Shown here: positions 34,823 to 43,831 of the stretch, piece by piece
Numbering within the stretch: the first letter of the stretch is position 1
Layout: every line of letters starts with the position of its first letter
Assembly: GCA_016745215.1 (NCBI GenBank)
Contig: CP050890.1
Location: forward strand, 3,782,001 to 3,846,000
Direction: 5' to 3'
DNA: 64,000 nucleotides
DNA from: Thiohalocapsa sp. PB-PSB1
GTDB lineage: Bacteria > Pseudomonadota > Gammaproteobacteria > Chromatiales > Chromatiaceae
The notes under the pieces: generated by a model
What the model was told of the DNA's origin: nothing
The model's input: only the letters and a program-made list of their open reading frames with translations
Database searches by the model: none
Made by a program: the position numbers and the translations under genes

Positions 34823-35688
34823 CAGGGGCTCCGGAGGTCTTGATCGAGGCGATGCAGAATCGGGATCAGATCGCTGGCCATATGGGTTGGCGCTCCATGC
34901 AGCTTTTGAAAATGCAGGATTTCGGCGTCGTTACAGCGGCCGGCGATGCCGGTACCGACCAAGATCGTGTCGATGCCGGCGCGCATGGCACCGAGAATGT
35001 CCGTTTCCAGTTGATCGCCGATCATGATGGCGTCCGCACTTGCCGTGTTGGCACGGGCCAATGCATCCAGGAACAGACCGCACCCAGGCTTGCCGGCGAT
35101 GAACTCGGGCTCCCTGCCGACCACCGCGGAGATGGCCGCAACGATGGACCCGGCACCGGGGAGAAGCCCTTGCCGGGTGGGAAATCCGCGATCGGCATTG
35201 GTGGCGATAAAGCGCGCGCCGCGTTGAATGGCCAGCACCGCGGCACTCAGACGTTGGTATGTCAGCTGGCGGTCCATGCCGACGAAGACCGCATCGATGT
35301 CAGCCGAGACGGCGCTGGGTTCCGGTTTCACAATGGTCACCTTGGCGCGGCTCAAGGCGTCGAGGATGCCGTCGCCGCCAAGCACCATGGCGGTATGCAT
35401 GGGCATGGTTGCGGCGACCGCGGCGGATGCGGATGTTGCAATCTCCTCGGGTCGCAATTCGATGTTCATATTGCTCAGGTCGGCGGCGATCTGCGCTGGG
35501 GTTTTGGCGCTGGTGTTGGTCAACAGCGCAAGGGGGCGGTCATGCTGGCGTAATAATCGAATCAGCTCAATGGCCGCGGGCAGGGGCTGGCCGTCCTGAT
35601 AGAGCACGCCGTCGCCGTCGAGCAGCCAGCAGCGTTTTGCGGCTAGGTAGCCTGGGGCAAAATTGCTGGGTGTGGGGGGAGCGATCAT
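34822..35688 (-). CDS. HAD-IIA family phosphatase (NagD-like)
   Basis: 288 residues with all HAD motifs: motif I LLDGDGVLYQD with the nucleophile Asp, motif II LLTNTSAK, a Lys-containing IAGKPG and motif IV IGDQLETDI. The cap position (IIA, between motifs II and III) and length match NagD, phosphoglycolate and pyridoxal-phosphate phosphatases. The substrate cannot be chosen from sequence. Coupled to the APC permease downstream. Confidence 0.88.
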   Translation of the reverse strand: MIAPPTPSNFAPGYLAAKRCWLLDGDGVLYQDGQPLPAAIELIRLLRQHDRPLALLTNTSAKTPAQIAADLSNMNIELRPEEIATSASAAVAATMPMHTAMVLGGDGILDALSRAKVTIVKPEPSAVSADIDAVFVGMDRQLTYQRLSAAVLAIQRGARFIATNADRGFPTRQGLLPGAGSIVAAISAVVGREPEFIAGKPGCGLFLDALARANTASADAIMIGDQLETDILGAMRAGIDTILVGTGIAGRCNDAEILHFQKLHGAPTHMASDLIPILHRLDQDLRSP

Positions 35689-36010
35689 GGTTTGCGGTTT
35701 TGCTGTGAAAGAAGCCTGTGTAAGGGTGGGGTGAGGAACTAACTCCTTTGCTCACGGCATCACAGATCGTTGACTGTTGGGGTTCGCAAGCTCACACCAA
35801 CCTACGAGATCATGAAAATAGTCGAAACAACCTGCTGAACATTGTTTTTCCACGAATAGCACGCGGGATATGGAGAAGCAAAGTCAACTTGATTGCAGCC
35901 TGTTCTTCCCCTCCGTGCTGTTCCTTAACTTGGTATTTTCGGCTGAGTCTCCGCGGTGAGCTGTGAAGGCAGCACTCAGCGCCGCGGTTTGCCCAGGGCG
36001 GGCGGTCGCA
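35689..36010. other. Intergenic region
   Basis: 322 bases between the HAD phosphatase start and the EamA transporter stop. AT-richer in the middle; should hold the promoter for the phosphatase-permease pair. No gene, repeat or clear terminator seen. Confidence 0.5.
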
Positions 36011-36892
36011 TTACCAGGGCGCGATAATCAGCAGGATACCGATGAAGGTCAGCATTGCACCGGCGACCACCACGCGGGTGATGCGTTCTTTCAGCACAGA
36101 GGCGGCCAGTGGCAGTACGAACAGGGGTTCGGTGGCGTTCAGGGTATTGGCGATGGAAACATCGATGTTGTCAATGGCCAACAATGACAGCCAAAAGCCG
36201 CCGAAGGTGACCACGGCAACAGAAAGCAGGAAAAAGCCGAACAGGGAGGGTTTTCGCAATGCGGACAGACCCTGAATCAGTCGACCGGTCAGCTGGCCGA
36301 ACAGAAAAATCCCGCAGGTGCCTGCCAGCATGCGGATGAAGGTTGCCTGTATGCTGTCGGCGATCTCCAGCGCCTGCTTGGCGATGATGATTGACGAGGC
36401 CATTGCGCTGATTGCCAGCAGGCCGTACAGCAAGCCGATCAGTCGGGTATGTCCTTCAGGCCCGCTGATCTTGGACCACATGACGATGGTGACCCCGCTC
36501 AGAATGGCGCCGATGCCGGCCCAATCGGACAGGCTGGGGGTCTCCCCGAGCCAGCAGATGCCCATGAACACGGTCAATAACTGGCCCAAGGTGAATAGTA
36601 TCACCACCGCATGCGCCCCCAGATTGTTCAACGCCATGAAAAACAGGGTGTCGCCAAGGGCGATTCCGAGCAGACCGCTGGCAATGAGCAAGATCAGGGT
36701 CTGATTGTCCAGGGGGGCGAATCCGACCAATAGGACCACGATGCCGAGCAGGACGATGCCGGCGATGCCCTTGGCAAAGGTCAAGGAGACCGGTGGTATA
36801 TCATCGCCAAGGCGCCGAAACAGCACCGAGCCCAAGGCCCAGGAGGCGGCCGAGCCCAGGGCCGCGGTCATGCCGATCAATTCTGAATTCAT
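36011..36892 (-). CDS. EamA-domain (DMT family) transporter
   Basis: 293 residues with ten hydrophobic segments arranged as two EamA repeats (first from SAASWALGSVLFRRLG, second from ISAMASSIIIAKQALE). The C-terminal EPLFVLPLAASVLKERIT is the typical EamA motif before the last helices. Predicted inner-membrane metabolite exporter. It is 96 bases downstream of the exported methyltransferase gene on the same strand, so it may export the product of the radical-SAM cluster (inference). Confidence 0.85.
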   Translation of the reverse strand: MNSELIGMTAALGSAASWALGSVLFRRLGDDIPPVSLTFAKGIAGIVLLGIVVLLVGFAPLDNQTLILLIASGLLGIALGDTLFFMALNNLGAHAVVILFTLGQLLTVFMGICWLGETPSLSDWAGIGAILSGVTIVMWSKISGPEGHTRLIGLLYGLLAISAMASSIIIAKQALEIADSIQATFIRMLAGTCGIFLFGQLTGRLIQGLSALRKPSLFGFFLLSVAVVTFGGFWLSLLAIDNIDVSIANTLNATEPLFVLPLAASVLKERITRVVVAGAMLTFIGILLIIAPW

Positions 36893-36988
36893 TGGGTGAC
36901 TCCAGTGCGGCGTTGCCCGTTGCCGGCCCCGACATGCTTCCCTGCACGACGGTGGTTGGTCTCGCGAACTCAGCGCCGGCTTGATCTT

Positions 36989-38251
36989 TCAGCGAACCGT
37001 TGCGGACAGAAGGTTAGCGTCCGCAACCGCCTGCCTATTCGGTGTATCGGCTGCTGCGGAGCGCGCCGATGCGTCCTGCCCGGCCTTTTTGAACACCAGC
37101 AGGTAACGCTGCGGAATATGCTGATGTTGGCGCACCAATTCGAAGCCGTAATTGAGCATCTGGCCGACAATCAATTGTTTCGCGACATAGGGGCCGTGAT
37201 AGGGCAGCACGCCGCGGGGTACTAGACCATTGTCGGCAAGATACAGCAGGCCGTCCGCGGTCAAGGCGTCCTTGATGGCATTGACGAAGGCATCCCGCGC
37301 AGGCGCCGTGGACATTGCGTAGATGTTGTGATAAAGGGAGCATAGAAAGACCGCATCCACCTTCTCGCCGTTCAGCCCCAGGGACTTGCCATCGGTCTGG
37401 ATGGTTCTGATGTTGTGCACGCCGAGACGCTGCATGGTCCGATCCACATAGGCCAGGTGCTCGGCAACGGTGTCGATGGAGATTACCTGGCCATCCGGAC
37501 CGACTCGGTCGGCAAACCGAAACGAGTAGTAGCCGGGGCCGGCACCGACATCGGCGATGCGCAGGCCCGGTCTCAGATCCAGCAGTGCCATCAGCTCCGA
37601 AGTATGCTCCCAGGTTTCGCGACGCGGGTTGTTGAACAAAATGGTGTCTTCAAGGTAGATTTTGCGCTCCTGCCCGGCCAGGCTGTCCTCGTCGCCGATT
37701 GTGGCCACCCGGTACTTACGCTTCAGATATTCCTGCAACACCGCGAAGTCGTTGCCGCCGTACATTCTGAAGAACTCGTTGACGAAGGGATCGGCGGTCA
37801 TCTGCTCGCGGCCAGCCTGATCCGCTAACAGATAGTCACAGAACCATTGCAACGCGGTGTATTCGCCACCGTAGTTCTCGCGCGGAATGATCTCGTCGTA
37901 GAGCGCGCGTGCTGAGCGCGCCTTCTCGCCGGCAAGCTCGAGTTCGCCACGGTGATAGGCATTGATGGCGTCGAACAGATCTCTTGCGGCCTGATTGCCC
38001 TCCGGGGTGGTGGCAAAAGAATCGTTGCTGCCGACATGCACCAGCGACATGTTGGAGTCGACCGGTACTTGCAATGTAGCGCCCGGCTCCAGCTCCTCGA
38101 TGGTCTCGGCGGCTTGCGGCATGGCGGTGTTGTCTTGGTTCGCTACGGAACTGCCTGAACTCTTGGGATCGGCATGGCTGCCCATTGTCGTCAATGATAT
38201 GACCAGCAGCCAGGTCAGCAGATAAGGTGTTTTGGTTTGCTGATGATGCAT
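36989..38251 (-). CDS. Exported SAM-dependent methyltransferase-like protein
   Basis: 420 residues. The N terminus (PYLLTWLLVISLTTMGSHA) looks like a signal peptide. A helical region follows (~70-190), then a class I methyltransferase fold: motif I IADVGAGPGYYSFRFAD, the acidic motif II DGQVISIDTVAEHL and post-motif DAVFLCSLYHNIY. The C terminus is Ala/Arg-rich. An exported methyltransferase is odd because SAM is cytosolic; either the segment is a membrane anchor with the enzyme inside, or the fold has another ligand. It starts one base into the preceding radical SAM stop (TAATG), so it is tightly coupled. Confidence 0.78.
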   Translation of the reverse strand: MHHQQTKTPYLLTWLLVISLTTMGSHADPKSSGSSVANQDNTAMPQAAETIEELEPGATLQVPVDSNMSLVHVGSNDSFATTPEGNQAARDLFDAINAYHRGELELAGEKARSARALYDEIIPRENYGGEYTALQWFCDYLLADQAGREQMTADPFVNEFFRMYGGNDFAVLQEYLKRKYRVATIGDEDSLAGQERKIYLEDTILFNNPRRETWEHTSELMALLDLRPGLRIADVGAGPGYYSFRFADRVGPDGQVISIDTVAEHLAYVDRTMQRLGVHNIRTIQTDGKSLGLNGEKVDAVFLCSLYHNIYAMSTAPARDAFVNAIKDALTADGLLYLADNGLVPRGVLPYHGPYVAKQLIVGQMLNYGFELVRQHQHIPQRYLLVFKKAGQDASARSAAADTPNRQAVADANLLSATVR

Positions 38252-39321
38252 TATGCGGTTCCTCGTGTTGGAAACAATTGATCAAGTGTTTGGCCGCACA
38301 TCGGGTTGGCCGGTTTCTGGAGATAGACGTCAGGCTGAGGGCGCCCCGGGGTCAGCCCGGCGCGCGCGATGGTGTTGTGCGCGTGATCGAGCTTGACGAC
38401 AAAGCGTCCTTGCGAGTAGATGGCATAGCTGTCGCGCAAGTCTTTTGGCGTGAAGTTGATGGTCATGACATTGGCGCCGGCGTTCAGGCCGCGTAATTGC
38501 CCGTCGGGTTCCAGTTTCTCCAGCGCGCTGACCGCGGGGATCAGGGCGTGGGGGAACAGCAGTCGGCATACCGCGATGGCATTCAGGGTCAGCTCCAGAC
38601 TGCCGTGGGGATGATCCTGTAGCGGCGTATGCTCGTTCGGGATGAACGGGGACGAACTGACAAAATCCGGCGCCATGCGCAGCGCCAGCAGAATGTCCTC
38701 GGCGACCGATTCAACGGTTTGATTGGGCAGACCGATGATATTGCCGGTGCCGAGCTGCATGCCGGCCTGTTTGATCCATTCGGCGCATTGCAGACGCTCG
38801 GACAACGGCGAGCAAATCACCTGCTGGTGCAGGATCGGGTCCGCGGTCTCGAATTTGAGAATATAGGACCCGGCACCCGCGGCGGCGTAGCGCTCATAGG
38901 TCGACAAAGACTTCTCGCCCAGATTGAGCAGAACCTCCACCCCCAGCTCGCGAATGGCGGGGATGGCCTCGCAGACGATGTCATCGACCTTGGGATCCTG
39001 TCCGGACTGCAGAAAGACCGTCGTGATGCCTTCGGAGGCGATGTCGTGTGCCACCGCGATAATGGTGTCTGTATCCATGCGAAAGCGTTCCAATGTGCAG
39101 TTCTGCGGTCGGATCGCGCAGTATCCGCAGGCCTTTTGACAATAATTGGAAATCTCGATGACGCCACGCAATTTCACCAACGCCATGCCGGCCTGCTGAC
39201 GCACCTGGCGTGCGGAATGAAACAAATGCTGCTGAAGTTCATCCCTGGCATGCAGCAGGTGCAGGATGTCCGCCTTCGCTTGTGGCGGGCTGATCAATGG
39301 AATGCGGTGGTTGGTCTTCAT
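38251..39321 (-). CDS. HydE/BioB-like radical SAM protein
   Basis: 356 residues. The cluster motif is C-x3-C-x2-C (CQKACGYC) within RGVIEISNYC, followed by AIRPQN; this context and the later LKFETADPILHQQV and LNAGANVMTINFTP resemble HydE ([FeFe]-hydrogenase maturase) and BioB/PylB relatives. No HydF, HydG or hydrogenase is present in the window, so hydrogenase maturation is not supported locally. The ATG at 39321 was chosen; the frame is open further upstream only as overlap with the neighbouring gene. Coupled by ATGA overlap to the upstream exported-protein gene. Confidence 0.82.
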   Translation of the reverse strand: MKTNHRIPLISPPQAKADILHLLHARDELQQHLFHSARQVRQQAGMALVKLRGVIEISNYCQKACGYCAIRPQNCTLERFRMDTDTIIAVAHDIASEGITTVFLQSGQDPKVDDIVCEAIPAIRELGVEVLLNLGEKSLSTYERYAAAGAGSYILKFETADPILHQQVICSPLSERLQCAEWIKQAGMQLGTGNIIGLPNQTVESVAEDILLALRMAPDFVSSSPFIPNEHTPLQDHPHGSLELTLNAIAVCRLLFPHALIPAVSALEKLEPDGQLRGLNAGANVMTINFTPKDLRDSYAIYSQGRFVVKLDHAHNTIARAGLTPGRPQPDVYLQKPANPMCGQTLDQLFPTRGTA

Positions 39322-40103
39322 GGTTCTTCCCTCATCACGGCTTGTTGCATTTGCACCGGATCGGCGGCGCACTCTGGAATCGCCCTGAACGCTATGCTGA
39401 GTTTGGCGCCGGTTAATTGCTGCAATGTCCGGCGCTGCTGCGCGGATAGGGTCGCGACGATGGCGGCCTCGCCTGTTTGGCGCATCGGTTCGAGTCGCGC
39501 TTCGTTCGCGCGCAAGGTCGGGCAAGGATCCTGACCCCGGGGCGGAGCCTGAAACGCGGCCCGAAGCTCTGTCATCAATGCGTCGCAGGCTGCCGCGATG
39601 TCGTCCTTTTGCGTTTCTCCGATTTGCAGGCGTCGCAGCAAGTCAGGCTCGTTTGGGATTGCGCAGGGACCGCCTTGCTGCACCATGATCTGTTGCAGGC
39701 GCTCGATCTGTTGCGCATTCAGCACGTTCGCAATGGCTCCGCGGCTGGTCCAGAGCAATTGCTCGAGGTTTGCCGCGCTGTCCGACTCACCGCTAGGCTC
39801 ACTGCCGGGCTGCGCGCGCGTTACCCCATTGCGGAACAGCGGATTGGATTGGCGCAGACGGTTAATCTGTCCCTCGCTCAGGGCCAGATCCTGCTGAACT
39901 TCCGGCAAGGTCAACAGGGAGAAAGCGTCGCTGCCCGGTCTGAGCATGCCCGGCATGCCCGCCATGTCGGCGCCGGGAAAAGCGACCAGATACCGAGGCA
40001 GTACGCCCATGCGCGAATGATCCGCCGGCGTCTGGGCGAAGGCGGCCGGCGTGGTCAACGCCAGCAACAAAAGGGCTATGCAAAATGTCCGAAACGAAGT
40101 CAT
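39318..40103 (-). CDS. Exported protein of unknown function
   Basis: 261 residues. A clear signal peptide (FRTFCIALLLLALTTPAAFAQ) starts at ATG 40103, preceded by GGGAGG. The mature part is helical, with Gln/Leu-rich segments such as EGQINRLRQSN and IERLQQIMVQQ. Three or four cysteines (GPCAIPNE, AACDAL, DPCPTL, PECAAD) could form disulfides. I recognise no family; a loose resemblance to periplasmic Spy/LTXXQ-type helical proteins is noted but not claimed. It overlaps both radical SAM genes by four bases, so it belongs to that operon. Confidence 0.65.
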   Translation of the reverse strand: MTSFRTFCIALLLLALTTPAAFAQTPADHSRMGVLPRYLVAFPGADMAGMPGMLRPGSDAFSLLTLPEVQQDLALSEGQINRLRQSNPLFRNGVTRAQPGSEPSGESDSAANLEQLLWTSRGAIANVLNAQQIERLQQIMVQQGGPCAIPNEPDLLRRLQIGETQKDDIAAACDALMTELRAAFQAPPRGQDPCPTLRANEARLEPMRQTGEAAIVATLSAQQRRTLQQLTGAKLSIAFRAIPECAADPVQMQQAVMREEP

Positions 40104-41539
40104 TGCAATGCCTCCCAAGGCGAGTGGTTTTGGAGCGGATGCAAGGGACCGGGATCATATTGGTTGGGCGGGTAGGGGATGTAATCCGGATGCTGGAATT
40201 GCTGCACGACCTCGTCTGCGAAGAAGGCGCCGAGCTTGGTCAGGACCAAACGCTCGTCGTCTTCGACCACCAGTCCGGCCTGTTTCAGCCTGGCGATCTT
40301 CGGGCGAAACACGTCGGACAAGGACTTGCCGGTCAGGCGCGAGAAGTCGCTCTTACGGGCGGATCGGTTTTTCAACGGCAGGATGATGGCCCAACGCATC
40401 TGCTCCTCCGGATCGCGGACGATGCCGCGGTTGATGGGCAGATGGCCCGATTCGATCAATCGGTAGTATTCGTCGAAATACTGGGTATTTAGGGCGAAGC
40501 GATCGCGCAGGCTGCTGAATGCCGTCAAACCAATGCCGATCTGATCCAACAGACGGCAGCATTGGTTGTGGGCGTAGCGGGAGTGGTGGCGGTACTCCTT
40601 GGTGAATACCCGGCGCAGGTTTTCGCTATAGCCATGTGATGCCAGGATATCGATCGCCAGCTGCTTCATGACGATGGTCTGCTCCACCGAGGGTCGCAAT
40701 TCCGGATGCTTTTCCAGCAATTGCTTGATCGGCCCTTGGTAGTCGCCGTAGGCGTCGATTTTCAGGCGATAGAGCTGAATCTCTTCGACGCCTAGTCTGC
40801 AGGCGCGCTCCATCATCCGCCCCCAACTATCCAGCGTCTGGCCTGGGAAGCCGAAGATGAATTCAATGTCCACGGTCATGCCCACTTTGTGGGTTTCCTC
40901 GATGGACTCGAGCACCTCGGCTACGCCGTGATGACGGTTCATCAGCCGCAGAATGTCCTCGTCGAGGGATTGCACGCCGATGGTCAGGCGATCGACACCA
41001 TAGTCGCGCATCATCCGTAGCCGCTCGCGTCCTTGCGGGCCGATGATGGTATTCGGGTCCACATCGAAGGTGTATTGCCGGCAGGTCGACATATCGATGC
41101 GCTTGGCCATCAGGTCGAAGAGCCTGCGCTGCTGCTCCAGGGTCAGATAGGTCGGAGTGCCTCCACCGACCAGAATGGAGCGGGCGATAATACGCTCGAT
41201 GCCAAGCTTTGCGATATACAGATCCAGCTCTTTTTCGAATGCGTTCAAATAGCGATCTTTTTCCGCCCCCTGAGCTGTACCGAGCTTGAGCGGATAATGA
41301 CAAAAGACGCAGCGCTGGCGGCAAAACGGAATATGTGCATAGACATCCAGGCGACCATCTTCCGGCATGCTGTAGCCGGCAAGCAATTCGTCATCGGTTA
41401 TTTCCTGATACATGGTAATCGGTGGATAGTGCACCGATGGAAAGAAGTCACCCTCTCGGCAAACGACGCCGAGTTGACGCAACTGCTCCAAGTCCTGCAG
41501 GCGGTCATGCGCCTTGTCGATCATTGCATTCAATTTCAT
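40100..41539 (-). CDS. HemN/HemW-like radical SAM protein
   Basis: 479 residues. The radical SAM motif C-x3-C-x2-C is CRQRCVFC, preceded by YAHIPFC as in coproporphyrinogen dehydrogenase/HemW proteins. ILVGGGTPTYL, DVDPNTI, RLTIGVQSLDEDILRLMNR and FGFPGQTLDSW are the standard HemN-family motifs, and the C-terminal HemN-type region follows. ATG 41539 has a GGAGG eight bases upstream. Because the neighbours are not heme genes, a role as heme chaperone or a new radical enzyme is more likely than heme synthesis, but this is open. Confidence 0.85.
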   Translation of the reverse strand: MKLNAMIDKAHDRLQDLEQLRQLGVVCREGDFFPSVHYPPITMYQEITDDELLAGYSMPEDGRLDVYAHIPFCRQRCVFCHYPLKLGTAQGAEKDRYLNAFEKELDLYIAKLGIERIIARSILVGGGTPTYLTLEQQRRLFDLMAKRIDMSTCRQYTFDVDPNTIIGPQGRERLRMMRDYGVDRLTIGVQSLDEDILRLMNRHHGVAEVLESIEETHKVGMTVDIEFIFGFPGQTLDSWGRMMERACRLGVEEIQLYRLKIDAYGDYQGPIKQLLEKHPELRPSVEQTIVMKQLAIDILASHGYSENLRRVFTKEYRHHSRYAHNQCCRLLDQIGIGLTAFSSLRDRFALNTQYFDEYYRLIESGHLPINRGIVRDPEEQMRWAIILPLKNRSARKSDFSRLTGKSLSDVFRPKIARLKQAGLVVEDDERLVLTKLGAFFADEVVQQFQHPDYIPYPPNQYDPGPLHPLQNHSPWEALQ

Positions 41540-41603
41540 TGAGCAGTCCTCCAAAGGTCATAGTGCATTCGGGTTGATCGAATGCGGGAAAAAGCCGCGG
41601 AAT

Positions 41604-42254
41604 TCACGGCCGCGAGTCCGGTTGATGAGCGGTCAGAGGCGGTCGACAACCATCGCGATAGGCCAGGATGCGAAGCGCGGCCTCGGCAATGGACTCGCCG
41701 ATTGCGATCAGTCCATCTCGATGGCCGCGCATTACCGCGATGCGCCGTTCGGGAAAGTCGGTTTCGTGATAAAGACGCAGGAATTCACGCGCCATCGCCG
41801 GGGTGCCATAGGCGACATCGGTCGCGGTCGAGGGCAATTCATGCTGTAATGCCGTCCAGAGTTGGGCGCTGTGAACATGCACGATCGCCTGAATCTCGGC
41901 ATCCAGAGCATAGAGTTCGGCATGGGTCATGGACTCGGACGAAGCCTGTATCGGGCCGTGGCAAACGACCCGATTGGCAGCGATATCAACTGAGGTGACC
42001 AGCGCGAAATGCTCCGGTCCAAGCCGTCGCAGACAGCCGGTTTGGGTGCCGCTGATCACAAAGCGCCGCGACGCACCGAGCCTTGCGCTCAGGTTGCCGA
42101 ATCCAATGCCGGATTCCCGATCCCAGCCGATCAGCCCGGCGTCATACAGCGGGCAGCGCCAATCCGCGAGTTCATTCGTCAGCATGTGATGGAACATGGG
42201 TGTTCGCATCCAGTCGACCTGGAACTTTGTATAGCCTGTTTCCTGCATGATCAT
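41604..42254 (-). CDS. Class II aldolase/adducin family protein
   Basis: 216 residues. The zinc-site pattern of class II aldolases is visible: the HVH of AIVHVHSAQLW and the later His in VMRGHRDGLIAIG, plus GNLSARLG and the VISGTQTG substrate loop. Family members cleave or epimerise sugar phosphates (fuculose-1-phosphate aldolase, ribulose-5-phosphate epimerase) or dehydrate methylthioribulose-phosphate. Substrate unknown. It is the first gene of the radical SAM cluster, 64 bases upstream of the HemN-like gene. Confidence 0.85.
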   Translation of the reverse strand: MIMQETGYTKFQVDWMRTPMFHHMLTNELADWRCPLYDAGLIGWDRESGIGFGNLSARLGASRRFVISGTQTGCLRRLGPEHFALVTSVDIAANRVVCHGPIQASSESMTHAELYALDAEIQAIVHVHSAQLWTALQHELPSTATDVAYGTPAMAREFLRLYHETDFPERRIAVMRGHRDGLIAIGESIAEAALRILAYRDGCRPPLTAHQPDSRP

Positions 42255-42431
42255 TGCCGCTGATTGCCCTTAAGTTGTCGGCCCATACCCTGTTTTTCCC
42301 AGGGGTGTTGGCGGCAGAAGCAAAACCGCTTTGAAAATGAACGGAGAGAATGAACGGGGAAAACGAGCGAGGAGACGGAGAGGGAGCGAGAAGGTCGTTG
42401 GTGCCGGGCGCAACCCGGCTAACCTTACCTA
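42255..42431. other. Short spacer upstream of the radical SAM cluster
   Basis: Holds a purine-rich stretch (42340-42395, gaacggggaaaacgagcgag-type). The cluster promoter should be here; not identified. Confidence 0.4.
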
Positions 42432-43099
42432 GTAGCGGTTCATGAATAACCTATACAACGCTATCCAGACATCGGCGGAGTGCAATCGGGGTCGGGGTTG
42501 CTATCGGAATCGGAATCGGAATCGAGAGAGAAAACGCCCTATGCCATTCGGTCATGAGAAGCGCGACGTCTAGCGTGCGGCCATCGAGTCTGTCGGCTGG
42601 GCCTAGCGCGACTGCGAGCATGTGAAAGGACAGCGTAACGCGAAGGATCAACTCCTTTGCGCATCGTAGGCGCGCATCGTAGGCGCGCATCGCAGGCCAT
42701 CGCGCTGAACAGTGCCGAGGGTAACGGCAAAGCGACGAGCGAGGATCGACGCCGGTCATTTGAAATCGCACGAGGCTCGGCGCTGGAGTGCGCTGCGATT
42801 GAGGACGTGCTTGCTGGTGTGCGAAGCGTTGTCCGCAGACGACAACGGCAAGCAAAAGGCACTGCTCGATGGTCGTGTGGCCATGCTCACGAAGCGCGGA
42901 CAGCGTGGCGACGCGGTCAGCGAGGAGCTTGGCGAATAGCGGGTTGGTCAGTTCGATACCGACGCCAATACCGATACCGATGCCGATACCGACGTTGATA
43001 CCGACGCCGATACCGATACCGACGCCGATAGCGGTAGCGAATGAATCGGCAGGCGACACCCAAGCCAAAAACCTGTTTAGCTTGTTTCTGCACCATCAC
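42432..43099 (+). repeat. Dispersed ~650-bp element with dead four-helix-bundle gene, copy B
   Basis: Starts with gtagcggttcatgaataacc and ends tttctgcaccatcac, like copy A. It has the same order: TCGGAA-type simple repeat (~42488-42525), broken gene, and a longer GATACC/GATGCC-type repeat (~42955-43032). A 9-bp-stem hairpin (ctatgttga ... tcaacatag, 43100-43126) begins right at its right edge. Confidence 0.8.
42541..42939 (+). pseudogene. Four-helix-bundle (23S rRNA IVP-like) gene, disabled, copy B
   Basis: Same family reading as copy A (EGNGKATSEDRRR, FEIARGSALECAAIEDV, then VAMLTKRGQRGDAVSEELGE-stop) and the same lesions: TAG after DV and after GWA, three 13-bp units at 42659-42697, and one extra base later. 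Together 26+1 inserted bases restore the original frame for the last third. The C-terminal tail is intact here, unlike copy A. Confidence 0.8.
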
Positions 43100-43333
43100 C
43101 TATGTTGAATCAAGCGCTCAACATAGCCAGAAATCAGCATCTTTGACGCCATGGAGAAGCAGGCCGACTACATAGCAAGGGGTCAAATAAAGCCAGAGTT
43201 GTTATTCTGAGGCTAAATCCTGATCGATAACGGTGTTCGATCCCGATTTCGATCCCGATAGCCCCAACGTCGGATCCTGCGCTTTAACCTGGCCCTGAGA
43301 ATGTACCTGGCATTATGAAAACTTCACTGCGCA
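43100..43333. other. Spacer downstream of the TPS/CHAT operon
   Basis: Contains the hairpin at 43100-43126 (no T-run) and a short cgatcccgattt-type repeat near 43230. No gene seen. Confidence 0.5.
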
Positions 43334-43831
43334 TCAAGGCCGACGCTGCAATGCACGCAGCCCGGCGGTGATGCCCAGCGGCGACAACGGAATCTCGAGG
43401 TTACGCCCGTCCGCCAGGCGGTAGCTGACCTGGCCGGTCAGCGCCCGACGCAGATCCGCCGCAAGCGAGTCGGATATCTTGATCAGGCCAACGCAGCCCT
43501 CGGGCAGACAGTGGTGGAAGGGAATGTTTTGGGGCGCACCCGCATCGAGGGTTAGGGTTAATCCGGGCGCCAGCAGAACCCCAAGCGGGACGCGTAGGAT
43601 GGCATTCAACGAGCGGGGCTGTCCGCTGTATTGCAATGCGACATGCAGCAGCGGCGTCCTGTCATTATCCTCCAGCAGAACGCGCTGTTCCAATACACAG
43701 CCGACCTCATCAGGACAGCGCAAGGCCCAGTCCTTGAAGGTCTGCACCGGCGGTGCGGCGGCCGCGCCGAGGGTCCACAGCGATGCCGTCAGCAGCAGGA
43801 TCGGGGACATGGCCGGGATGCTGCGCCTCAC
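43334..43831 (-). CDS. Invasion associated locus B (IalB) family protein
   Basis: 165 residues. A signal peptide (SPILLLTASLWTLGAAAA) is followed by the IalB pattern: FKDWALRC near the mature N terminus, a C...C pair in CPDEVGCVLEQ, RVPLGVLLAPGLTL, and FHHCLPEGCVGLI. IalB proteins are small periplasmic or outer-membrane-associated proteins of unclear biochemistry, first linked to Bartonella erythrocyte invasion. The GTG start overlaps the CHAT stop (GTGA), so it is the last gene of the operon. An ATG seven codons later is an alternative start. Confidence 0.82.
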   Translation of the reverse strand: MRRSIPAMSPILLLTASLWTLGAAAAPPVQTFKDWALRCPDEVGCVLEQRVLLEDNDRTPLLHVALQYSGQPRSLNAILRVPLGVLLAPGLTLTLDAGAPQNIPFHHCLPEGCVGLIKISDSLAADLRRALTGQVSYRLADGRNLEIPLSPLGITAGLRALQRRP

